Source of the DNA: Hyaloperonospora brassicae
Taxonomy: Eukaryota; Oomycota; Peronosporomycetes; Peronosporales; Peronosporaceae
Direction: 5' to 3'
Assembly (NCBI GenBank): GCA_947650285.1
Contig: CANTFL010001078.1
Span: forward strand, 62,001-126,000
DNA: 64,000 bases
Every line of letters starts with the position of its first letter. Within the stretch, counting starts at the first letter, position 1. Below are positions 10,323 through 20,069 of this stretch, one piece after another. Below the pieces are notes generated by a model. The model was given only the letters and a program-made list of their open reading frames with translations, did no database searches and was not told where the DNA came from. The position numbers and the translations under genes are program-made.

Positions 10323-12674
10323 AAGAACTTCCTAGGAAAATTAGAGGGCCCGCCGGAAGTCATAACAGAACCACCTTTTGCGGTCCGCCAAGCAATAGAA
10401 GAATTTTAAGCCCTTGGAACCTTCGAGTTGGTGCCTCCACGACTAAAGAAGACTTCGTGTATATTCAAATGGGGTGTTCATGTCAAGTACATCGAGAACG
10501 GGAAGGAGGTCTTCGCTTGGGCTTGTTTGACCGACGAGGCGTGTCGGACGTCGACGAAAAAACTGTTCAAGCCCTATGCTGGAAAAATGAGTACAGCCTT
10601 GAAGCACCTCCAGAAGACGCACAACGTTGACTCACCAAAGCCGGAGACAGCGACAGTCAAAAAGCGCATATATGACCACGATTACAGCCATCTGTCATCA
10701 TCCGTTCTGTATTTAAACAAACCAACCCGGCTAAACGTGCTGATGACCACTATCATGATCATAAATCATAACTTGGCCTTTCTTATGGTTGAGTACGAAG
10801 AGGCAAGACTTATCCAAGCGCTGCTCTATAAGGACGAGATGAAGGCCAAGATAACTACGAAGCAGGTGAAGGAACCAATCGTGGAGCTGTATTTTTCAAC
10901 ACAGGAGGAGGCCACTGGATACCTTCAGGGGAACCGATAGGACTACCCGAGCTTTACGCTCGTGGCAGATTTTGGACTTGCAAAACAACGCAAGACAAGT
11001 TTTTTTGGGTTGCGCGTTTACCTGGTGGATAAAGCCTGGCAGTAAAGTCAATACTTTTGGGAACGGGAAAGTTTAATTCCGCATATGGAGATCGTGATGG
11101 CGGCACTTTATAGCCCTTCATGGGATGGCTGAAGCATATGCTTGAGGACTTAGTTTAGCGATGACCTATTTATATGGGGCTACAAGTGACTCAGGAAGTG
11201 ACGTGAAATGTATGATGTGCAAAGAACTTAATTTACATTGGGAGTGGTGCTTCGCACACATGACTCACGCAGCTACAAAGTCATCATGTGGTGTAAATGG
11301 AGCTGCTAGTGCTACAGCTAACCACGAGATGGCGTAATTGATACCGCGGATGACTAAAACAATCCTTCAGGTCAAAGTGGTGTCTGTCACCGGGAACTTA
11401 TTTTCCGAGCTTTGTAAGTCTAAGACTAAGGACGCCTTCACGCGACTTGTTGGATATTCTGCGTTACGTTTCCTGAGCATGACGCGTTCATTAAAGATAA
11501 TTCTTGAGAAATGGTCTGCAATAAGTGCGTGGTATGAAGAGCGAGATAGTAAAGCACTTCGAGACAACCAGCCACCACCATAGTTCCCGTTGGCTAATCA
11601 TCATGACGACTTGGTCCATGTGTTGTCTGTGCTGAAGAAAATTGTAGAGATCAAGTAAACATGTTAAGCAGAGCGTCTTGTTTAGGTCGAAGTACTCGTA
11701 TGGTTGTGTATGGCGCGTATTCACGACCTCGACCCTGATCGGCCTTTGCCACACTACCTATCAACCGATAGAAACCCTCGATGGATCTCTGCAAGTGACC
11801 TCACACCACTGGCTGCGAATTTACGGAGGCAATTACGAGAAGAATTGGAAGAACGCTTCTCCAGCAGATATCACAATGATAAGCAGTTCCACGAATGCCA
11901 ATTTGTATTTGAAATGCAGTCAAAACTCTACCCTGTATATAAAAGAACGGAGCGGAGTCTCGATCGTGCAATGAGTTCGTCGACCCGTCATCATGGGAAA
12001 AGCGGAAGGGACGTTGTGACCAGAAAGAATGATGTGAACGCAAAAATACGAAGCAACTTATTGGAATTACTTGAGGCAGTAATTGAACCCGCGGAAGTCA
12101 TGAGTTTTTATTCACATCCACCTGTTGTACACCTCAGCCGACTGGAAGCAGAATTTGCGCTGAGATCAAGTCGACTGCCAACTGTAAGTAGGCAGGATCG
12201 ACGCGTAGAAGAGGGACTCGATCGATGGATGGAGGATCCTGTTGATGTTGCACGGAATGAGGATTACATACCAAATGAATCAGTACTTGAGTTTTGGCAA
12301 AGACGCGAGCACGAAGGCGACTACCGTATTTTGCCGAAAGCTGTGAGAGTGCTCTTCTCATTACCATCATCTTTGTGCCACATTGAGCGTGATTTTGGTG
12401 TACGCGGGCAGATGAGTACTACACAGCGCACGACACTAGCTGAGCACAACATCGATATGTGCTCATTCTTGAACAGGAATAGCGACATGTTAACTTACTT
12501 CGGTGTGAGGAGATCCCAAAAGGACAGCATCACTTGCGCACACCTACCAGGTTCATCTTCTCCATCGACGAAGAAATGGACCATGAACTAGACGAGATGA
12601 CAAGCGATCTTCTGGACGAGTTTGCTAATTGTATGTCACAACCTGACGACCTCGAGGAAACGAAATCGGGATAG
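10323..12674 (+). pseudogene. Dead hAT-superfamily transposase with BED-like zinc finger
   Basis: Translated pieces line up in the order of a hAT transposase. First comes an N-terminal BED-like finger (WACLTDEACRTS ... ALKHLQKTHNV; Cys-x5-Cys and His-x4-His) at about 10520-10630. The RNase-H core follows, with FTLVADF (about 10950) and GATSDSGSDVK leading to WEWCFAHMTHAATK (11176-11290). The C-terminal hAT dimerisation region (YRILPKAVRVLFSLPSSLCH plus IERDFGVRGQ) is at about 12330-12410, with an acidic tail ending at TAG 12672. The frame is broken by in-frame stops at 10407, 10938, 11043, 11335 and 11581 plus others near 11660-11690. It is also broken by frameshifts between 11045 and 11176 and again near 12500. 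Terminal inverted repeats and an 8-bp target duplication were not found. The element cannot make its own transposase. Confidence 0.88.
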
Positions 12675-12699
12675 TGAACATCTAAAGAAATAGTAGCAT

Positions 12700-14759
12700 T
12701 TACGTTTTACTCGACAAGTAGCGTTGTGCTGTCTGCTCCGCTCTCAATTGAACTTGAAGCTGAAGCTCTGACACTAGTACACTTATGTCACGTTCTCGCG
12801 CTCGATGATGTAGATGGTGTGCAGGAAACCGAGCGCGCACTCGAGGTGGCCGCAATCGCACGAGGCTGGGTGCTGTCGTCCGAAGTGGTGGCGAATCTGC
12901 TTGATTGTCTTCGTTTTGTGACGAAGAACTAGTCTCTGCAGCCACGGCCGCATAAGGCCATACATCCACCACCCTGTTCAACTCGTGTGATGTCTTTAAA
13001 GACGGAACAGCTGTTGGTAACGTTTGTTGCGCTTGCTCCTTTGTCTGCGACGTAGCACTTGTGGACACCATCGCAACTGTGTGTTGCTGGTCCCTCTCCG
13101 ACGCTGCAAGCACGTCAGACTCATCATCAAGGCTGCTGAATGAACAGCTCTCTCTTATAGGCAGTCGAACAGGAGAGATAGGTCGTGGTACATGTCGATA
13201 GGAATTCTCCCATGCTTCTAGCATCCTCTTCTCGACTTCAGTATCTTCGTCAGAGTCTCCTTGGCCGTCGCTGGTCCATTCGGGCTCGTAGCAGGTCGTT
13301 TGGCTTCTCTGGAGCTCAGATTTAGACTTCAGCTCACTCACGCCTTCCATAACTGTCTCGAAGATGACACCAACAGCCGACTGCAAGCTGTGCTCAATGC
13401 TGCATTGGAAGGCTTCTTGCTGCTTGGCTGGTGCACCATTTTGTCGCAACGCGTCGTGATTGGTTTGGGCCGCCTTTATCTGCAAAGCGTTGATGCACTT
13501 ATTCACCTCCTTCTTCACGAGACTTGCAATAGTACTTATAAGGCCAGCAATGATTTGCTGGCTTTGCCTATCCATACGCGCGCAGTTCTTCTTGACGTTC
13601 TCACGAATAGCCGTTGTCGCGTCTGCTTGCCGTTGCACTTGTATATTTATCTCAGCCTGCGTATGTGTAAGCATTTTCTGGATGCGTGCTTCTAGTTGAC
13701 GGTTTGCGTTCGTTGTTGTTTCTGCAACGAAGTCGCGAACAGATTCGTAGAGACACCCATCTACATCGCCAGCGCACCGCAACAGCTCATCGCAAGTTGA
13801 CTCGTACGCCTTTTCAAGGTCCATCTCCACTGAAAACTTTATTGCAGATGCAACGCCTTCCATCGCCATATCCGCTTGATGCTTTACCATCTCTCTCGTT
13901 TCGTGATTGATGCTCTTCCCGCAAAAAGTTACAGCTAGTTTGCCCTCGACAAGCTGCTGCACATATTCCATTATTTCTGCTGAAATTCCCTCTGTCAACA
14001 ATATCACTTGCAGTTGGGCAATCTGCGCTGCGTCTTGCGTGAGACTAGTTCTACCGTGAACCCGCAAGCTTGTTCATCGAAGAGTATGAGCACATGCTCC
14101 ATTACTTTCGCCGCAACATTATCGGTAGACTTCTCCATTTGTAGCTGCACCATCTGTGCTGTGTTCTCTTCGAAATTGTCGATAACGAACCTGTCTTCAA
14201 TAAGCTCTTGGACTTGCCCCATCATCCGCGATAGAGTGCCGTCCATGTTGCGCTCCATCAGCATCAACTTCTGCAAGACTTCGTTTTGTACGTCTTGGCC
14301 CGCCTGGGTAAGTCTGTCACTAACGTAGCTCTCGATTTGACCGCCTCGCTCATCTTGGATGTTCTGCAGGTGCTGGAGTTGTTCCCGGAGGCTGGCTTGC
14401 GTGACCGTCAGCGCTTCTACGAATTGAATAGCAATGCCTCGTTGTTGGCCCGTGAGCTGCCTTACGCTGGTCTCTGATGAGGCTTGCACAGCCATCAACG
14501 CGGCGTTCTGGGCGTGATTTTGCCCTTCCTGTTGGTACTGCAAGACAGCATGCTCTCTTGCTAGCACCTGGGTCTAAAGGAGGAATTGCTGTGCGAGCGC
14601 AGTGACGTGGTCCATGACGCTGGAGCCGAGTGCTTGATCAGAGACGACAAGCGCTGCGCCACGGTCATCACCAGCGGCGTCGATCTCTCCGTCGTCTTTT
14701 TCCACGTCACCGTCGATCACCACAGCTTTCTGAGCAGCAGCTTGAGCGCGAGTTAGCAT
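12700..14759 (-). pseudogene. Broken coiled-coil protein gene, unidentified
   Basis: On the minus strand, ATG 14759 opens MLTRAQAAAQKAVVIDGDVE. The frame runs to a TAG at 14574-14576, continues in the same frame as TQVLAREHAVLQYQQEG, and then shifts once at about 14040-14062, from ILFDEQACGFTVELVS to LTQDAAQIAQLQ. After that it is open to 12700. With one stop and one shift ignored, about 680 residues remain. These are long Gln/Glu/Met-rich heptad-like helices (about the first 450 residues), then an acidic Ser-rich region and an Arg/Gln-rich C terminus. No known domain was recognised. It could be a transposon-borne accessory gene, a retroelement Gag-like protein or a decayed host gene. It ends 26 bp from the hAT relic, tail to tail. 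Codon-level coding character is strong; function is unknown. Confidence 0.6.
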
Positions 14760-14779
14760 TATCGTCGGAAGACTGCAAT

Positions 14780-14807
14780 ATATATAGATATATATATATC
14801 TATATAT
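14780..14807. repeat. 28-bp AT palindrome
   Basis: A perfect palindrome of alternating A and T with GATA/TATC arms, centred at 14793/14794. It lies 21 bp upstream of the start codon of the broken coiled-coil gene, so it may be part of that gene's promoter or simply slippery AT DNA. Confidence 0.65.
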
Positions 14808-16148
14808 GCTGCCGAGATATTGATAAATTACCGCTCGACTATTTGCATACATTTCTGCCAGCCAAAGCGACGAGATTAGAACACATCTTACTGTGCAATG
14901 CATGCGCCAGCACATTCTGCCGCGAAACCGATACAACGGAAGAAGCTCCGAAACCTCGAGAACAATATTCTTAAGGTTTTTATCTCCCTACTTCGTTCCA
15001 CGAACATCGTTCTTTCAATGTTCGTGCAAGGCATGGAAAATAGTGCCTGTGCTAAATGGTGGGGCAACCTCAGATCGATTTACTGGCAAATTGAGGTCAA
15101 GATCGACACATGATCACGTGTTCGTACAAATACTTTCGTCCAGCGATCGACAACACTTCATGCCTAAAGTCAGCGAAATCGACATCTACTAAGACCGTAG
15201 CCAAGAGCTTAAGCCAATCCGCTCGACGGACACATAGGTAAGCACGTCACTTCAGAAGATCCCACGGATCGAAGTGTCCTGTCCGTAAGTCGGCAAGTCT
15301 GGGCAGAGTGGGAAATACCGATCAAGTCATATATTTCTGGATCGCGATTTCTTTACAATGCTGTAAGCAAGTTTCCGACAATCTATGTGTGTTACGTCGT
15401 GCACGATGATGGCGGGCCAAACAACGAAAGGCTTCCTTCTGTACCATGGCTCGATACGTAAACCTTTGAAATTGAAGTAGTCAGCAACGACCGAGGTAGA
15501 GTGGGGGTATGCGGTTGCTCGCTACTAGATGAAAGCTCAACTAATGTAAAAGATCAGCTGTTCACCCTTTGGGATCAGTGCAGCGTCTGTTGGCAAGGCG
15601 TTTGATGAGTCATACATGGAAGGAGCTAGACCACCAGAACATCATACGTTTACTTTATTACGGCATTGATAACAGTACGTGCGCTGTAGTGGGCACATTT
15701 GGTATCTGCTTAGCAAGTCCATGCACCGAAGTGCCTTACTCTTGAACCGATGTAGATCGATCGCTGCCACGTACGGGTAATAGCACTATTGTATACATTT
15801 GCACGCACCTGTCCTATCGGCCTTGTGCATTGACATGCTGGTCGTAGTACACATACTACCAAAGCATGCGCAGTCGTCTCGAAACCTCGAAAACGTGGCA
15901 AAAGTGTGCAAGACCTCTAGACACCGCAACCAACGCCGTGACATCAGGATGCAAAACCTCTGAGCTCGTTCACGAGCTTGTTTTCAAGCAGCAAAGAGGG
16001 AAAACGGCTGGGGCAATGTGACCAAGTCATATCTCAATCGACGACATCGCGCAACAATCCATCACGTCGAACAAGAGCTCGCGCGACTCCCCATCCGAAA
16101 CACCTCAAATCTTTCTCTCTCCAGCCGCTCCACACGACCCGCAGCTGC
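14808..16148. other. Intergenic region, no gene seen
   Basis: About 1.3 kb between the broken coiled-coil gene and the minisatellite ahead of the carboxypeptidase. Open frames are short and without recognisable domains. Nothing repeated or structured stood out. Confidence 0.55.
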
Positions 16149-16341
16149 AATACGAGCCTCCTCGTCTGCTTCTCGTTCCGCCCCAATACAAGCCTCCTCG
16201 TCTGCTTCTCGTTCCGCCCGAATACAAGCCTCCTCGTCTGCTTCTCGTTCCGCCCCAATACAAGCCTCCTCGTCTGCTTCTCGTCCCGCCTCAATGCAAG
16301 CGTTCTCGTCCCGCCTCAATACAAGCCTCCTCAATCGACCC
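16149..16341. repeat. 36-bp tandem repeat (minisatellite), about five copies
   Basis: Units begin AATACAAGCCTCCTCGTCTG and end CTTCTCGTTCCGCCCC. Four full copies lie at 16149-16184, 16185-16220, 16221-16256 and 16257-16292, followed by a shortened copy (16293-16317) and a partial one (to 16341). Because 36 is a multiple of three, several frames on both strands stay open through the array and mimic repetitive proteins (12-residue periods such as NTSLLVCFSFRP). These are judged to be by-products. The array ends 64 bp before the carboxypeptidase start codon, so it lies in the promoter or 5' leader. Confidence 0.9.
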
Positions 16342-16405
16342 AGGTGTGTGTGTCCCGCGCACCGCTTCATTCCTAAAGATCCCCTGCCACCCCAACGTCT
16401 CACTC

Positions 16406-17872
16406 ATGACGGCACTCTGTCCCGTGCGCGCGCTCGTCGCGGCCCTCTCACTGCTACTGCTGTCTCCCGCACTGTCGATCGCATCGCCCACCGCGACCAC
16501 ATTTTCGCTCACGATGGACACTGTCGACAACGACACGTTTTGCGACGCGACGAAGCAGCTCAGCGGCTACTTCCACATCACGGGGTCCAAGTCGAAGCAC
16601 TACTTCTACTGGTTCTTCGAGTCGCGCAGGACGCCGCGCACCGATCCGCTCGTTCTGTGGCTCACGGGCGGTCCCGGCTGCAGCTCCATCTTGGCGCTCT
16701 TGCAGGAGAACGGCCCCTGCGCCGTGCACGCGGCCGACCTGTCGCTCGAGCGGAACCCGTTCTCGTGGACCGAGCGCGCGAACGTGCTGTGGATCGACCA
16801 ACCGGTCGGTGTGGGCTTTAGCTACGGAGACGTGCGCGAGTACGACACGACCGAGACAGAGGTGGCCAACGACATGTTTGCGTTCTTGCAGGCGTTCTTT
16901 CAAGCCCGACCCGAGTACCAAGCGCAGCCGTTCTACGTCTTTGGCGAGAGCTATGCCGGCCACTACGTGCCGGCGATTGCGCACCGGATCTTCACGGCCA
17001 ATGAGCACCAAGAAGGACCCGTGCGGATCAACTTGCAGGGCTTTGGCATTGGCAATGGCCTCACGGACCCCGAGGTGCAGTACAAGTACTACCCCGAGAT
17101 GGCGTACAACAACACGTACGGTGTCAAGGCAGTCTCGTACGCTGTGTATCGTGCCATGCAAGCTGCCGTCGCGCCCTGTGTTGCCATGATCCGGAGCTGT
17201 CAAACCACCAAAGTCGCGTGCTTGGCGGCGCAGACGTTTTGCAATGCAGCGCTCGTGGCGCCGTACGCGGCCTCGGGCTTGAACGTGTACGACATTCGCG
17301 CCAAGTGTGAACATTTCCCCATGTGCTACGACTTTAGTCACGTGGAGAAGTTCCTGCGACTCGAGAGCACGTTAAAGAAGCTGCACGTGAGCCCGAACAG
17401 CGCCAAGTGGCAAAGCTGCAACATGGCTGTCCACGCGGGCTTTTCGTACGACTGGATGAAGAACTTTCAGCAGCTGGTGCCGCCGATGCTGGAGGCCGGC
17501 ATTCGAGGGCTGGTCTATGCTGGTGACGCTGATTTCATTGTGAACTGGATGGGCTGCAAGGCCTGGACGCTGATGCTGCCATGGAGCAAGCACGACGAGT
17601 TTCTGGCTGCTGAAGACAAGGACTGGGTCGTGGACGGCAAAGTGGCTGGCAAGATCCGTCAGGTCGGACCGTTTACCTTCCAGCAAGTGTACGAGGCTGG
17701 TCACATGGTTCCTCTCGACCAGCCCAAGAATGCGCTCGCCATGCTCCAGGCTTTCACGTTGCCTGAGGAGCAACAGGGCGAGAAGGAAGCAGAGGTGACG
17801 GACTTTGCTGCGCATCAGCAGTTGGACCAGCACGTCATGAGGAAGGACGAGAGCGTCATGAGCATCATGTAA
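16406..17872 (+). CDS. Secreted serine carboxypeptidase, peptidase family S10
   Basis: This is a 488-aa single-exon enzyme that removes C-terminal residues from peptides, expected in the secretory route, vacuole or outside the cell. ATG 16406 is chosen because the frame upstream begins only at a GTG and because this ATG starts a clean signal peptide (MTALCPVRALVAALSLLLLS, cleavage near SIAS). Family marks are oxyanion/substrate segment WLTGGPGCSS, WIDQPVGVGFSY, nucleophile motif GESYAGHYVP (Ser about 182), the catalytic Asp in YAGDADFIVNWMG (about 374-376) and the catalytic His in EAGHMVPLDQP (about 433). The full triad and normal length suggest an active enzyme of the carboxypeptidase Y/cathepsin A type. 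Numerous cysteines in the middle are typical of the lid region. The tail after about residue 455 is acidic and not conserved-looking. A tandem repeat lies just upstream. Confidence 0.95.
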   Translation: MTALCPVRALVAALSLLLLSPALSIASPTATTFSLTMDTVDNDTFCDATKQLSGYFHITGSKSKHYFYWFFESRRTPRTDPLVLWLTGGPGCSSILALLQENGPCAVHAADLSLERNPFSWTERANVLWIDQPVGVGFSYGDVREYDTTETEVANDMFAFLQAFFQARPEYQAQPFYVFGESYAGHYVPAIAHRIFTANEHQEGPVRINLQGFGIGNGLTDPEVQYKYYPEMAYNNTYGVKAVSYAVYRAMQAAVAPCVAMIRSCQTTKVACLAAQTFCNAALVAPYAASGLNVYDIRAKCEHFPMCYDFSHVEKFLRLESTLKKLHVSPNSAKWQSCNMAVHAGFSYDWMKNFQQLVPPMLEAGIRGLVYAGDADFIVNWMGCKAWTLMLPWSKHDEFLAAEDKDWVVDGKVAGKIRQVGPFTFQQVYEAGHMVPLDQPKNALAMLQAFTLPEEQQGEKEAEVTDFAAHQQLDQHVMRKDESVMSIM

Positions 17873-17980
17873 GTCAGTGGCGACGTCAGTGCAAGTAGCG
17901 GCCTGCGTCGTAGTGAACTTACCGCAGTGAGAGAAAGCACGCAGTAGTCGCTAGCTTCAGCACACGAACTTGGATGTACT

Positions 17981-18232
17981 ATCAAAGCGGTTTACGCAAA
18001 ACTTGTGCCAATATCCAGCAACTACTTCTCACCAAGCACTGCCGCAAGCAGCTTCACGCTGTGGCAAGCGAACTCGTCCTCGAAAAACTGCAGCATCGAG
18101 TCCAGCCAGGTCCCGAAGTACTTCAGGTCGACTGCAACATCTCTGTTGTGTAGCCCGGCTCTTGCAGACGACGCAAGATGCGGTCCATATGGTGGTAGAG
18201 CCTTTACGTTTTGATCTCGTCCAGCTCGGCCG
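17981..18232 (-). pseudogene. Truncated, internally deleted copy of the methyltransferase
   Basis: Read on the minus strand from 18232, the sequence matches the 5' part of the gene at 3506-4348: GGACGAGATCAAAACG against its GGACGAGATCAAGACG, then CTACCACCATATGGACCGCATC against CTGTACCACCACGTGGACCGCATC. In protein terms, LYHHMDRILRRLQEPGYTT in one frame continues, after a shift, as FEDEF ... VKLLAAVLGEK, a stop and LLDIGTSFA. It then jumps directly to AAACCGCTTTGAT, the last bases of the intact gene (the KPL-stop end). So the start, the SAM-loop beginning and the last codons remain, and roughly 600 bp between them are missing. It has stops and frameshifts and is not functional. Confidence 0.85.
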
Positions 18233-20069
18233 TAGTAGTAGCGAGACGTGCTTTGGAATCGAAGCTCATGTGCTGCCATTCCTTTGTCAACAACGTTTGC
18301 AAGATGCTGGACCGACATTTGGCGCACGACCATAACACAGCCAATGCCGTTGTTCTTACTCGTCTGCATTCGCTTCTCAACATTCATCAAGCTGTCCATC
18401 TAGACGGACCATCTATGCCATCTATGCCATCTAGACCTTCTACCATAATTGCTTTCTTCCAAGCACACAGCAATACAGGCTGCACTTTCATCGTCCTAGA
18501 TAGTTGATGGGCAAAGTGGTGCTGATGTCACGGAAAATGTCCGAATCCACAGAATGCAAAAGTCTGCTGCAGCCTCACCAGTGACTGACGCCTACATCCA
18601 CTACTTGCAGCAAATCCACCTGATGGTACTCAGTCATGTGCGAGAGGATAACGGCGATACTCGACAAACGTTCACACAAACTGCCTCTAGTGCACATGCA
18701 GCATCTATCTATCACTCGTAATGGAAGGGGTTCCTCAGTCACAAATTTGATTTCTATGGAAGATTTCTCATCGTGTAGATCAGTGTGGTGGTACGTTTAT
18801 CCTCATTGGAACCCTACGCGATTGCACGCAGCATATAAACTCTACTCTACGTGTTCTTCAGGAAAAAATTAGAGTTGAATAGCGTCTCATGGACGCCCGA
18901 AGACATCTCGACAGCTAGTGAATTTTTTCATCCTCAGAAAGCTACGATTGAGCAATACGAGACTCCGCAAAGACGTCTGACGACTCGACTGGAAGGTTCG
19001 CGAATGGATGTACAACTGAGATATGGATCTCCCCACTCGAGCTCGTCACCACTCATTCGCGCATGCTGGAGAACCTGTGAAATGCGATTGGACGGGTTCG
19101 GCCCGTGAATTTGCGCCGGACCGTCAAGCTGTTTTCCACAATTATCAAAGGCACAAAACCCGCCTACATCACCCAATCGCAAAAAATACATGCAATCTGT
19201 GCGCCGTTTGTGTGGCCGCATTTGTATGAATTTGTACAGGTTTGTGTGTCGCGAGTTTTTAGATCGATCGCAGTCGAGTCTGTCGGATGAGTAAATCTCA
19301 AAACCAGTACCACAAATGCACAAAAGTCCCAAAACCAGTACTATACTCAACTCAAGTATAAAAAACACGCTAAATAGTGTCAACCACATTTTACTTAACT
19401 GCAACATGGAACAAGAAACTGCTTAATTGCTAGGGATAGGCGAGGCGGCAGCAAGTCACTGCTTCACGTAGATGTCGGTCTACCTAGCAGATGCGGAGAG
19501 GGACCCATGGGCACGATGGATACGTTAACCTTCTTGATTGTCAGCTGCAACAGAAGTGATGGCTTGACGTGCCAACTACTTCCATGCGTGAAGCAGCACG
19601 CATGAAGCTGCTTTCAACCTCCTTCAATGCTGTCGTATATCGGACATCCTCCCTGCCTTGTGGCTCCTATGGCCAAGCAGCGTCGTACCAACGTACTCTG
19701 CGGCCCAACAATGCAATCACAACAGCGCTCATTACACGTATAGCTGTGGTACATGCACGCACGCAATAGCAGCAGCTCTAGCGCCTTCTTCGTCCGACAT
19801 GCTTGGCCCAAATAGGTCTACGTCACGGCTTCCGTCCGACCACCACGTCGTATATTGTTCTGGAGCTTCTCGATCCAACACAATGTCGTTGCGTGCCCCG
19901 GTCTTGTTTTCGTACTTTGTCGCACGTTCCACGGTACGCCTCGAAAGATCGGGAGGGGGGCGCGTCCGTGCGAAAAAGAACAGCGGGGACAGGACAGGAC
20001 CGCAAACGACCATCACTCTTCCGCGCTCGATCGAACTAAGGCAGCGTCGGTCGATCGGTTCAGCACGCC
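18233..20069. other. Intergenic region upstream of the HECT gene
   Basis: About 1.8 kb without a supportable gene. A minus-strand frame at 18934-19407 (157 codons) with a hydrophobic start has no recognisable domain and sits in AT-richer DNA, so it is not called. A small 9-bp repeat (CATCTATGC twice, then CATCTAGAC) lies near 18412-18438. The last 200 bp before 20070 are richer in G and C and probably hold the HECT gene promoter and leader. Confidence 0.5.

Noticed and set aside
16062..16403. Minus-strand protein with 12-residue EADEEACIGAER repeats
   Set aside because: Same cause: a repeat unit divisible by three. No transcript signal or domain.
16018..16821. Repetitive Ser/Ala-rich protein over the minisatellite and the carboxypeptidase start
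   Set aside because: The open frame comes from the 36-bp repeat length and then overlaps the carboxypeptidase in another frame. The catalytic gene explains the region.
16454..17341. Minus-strand frame of 295 codons inside the carboxypeptidase gene
   Set aside because: Antisense shadow of a GC-rich coding sequence; Arg/His/Val-rich, no family.
18934..19407. 157-codon minus-strand frame with hydrophobic N terminus, possible secreted effector
   Set aside because: No RxLR, dEER or LxLFLAK motif, poor coding character and AT-rich context.
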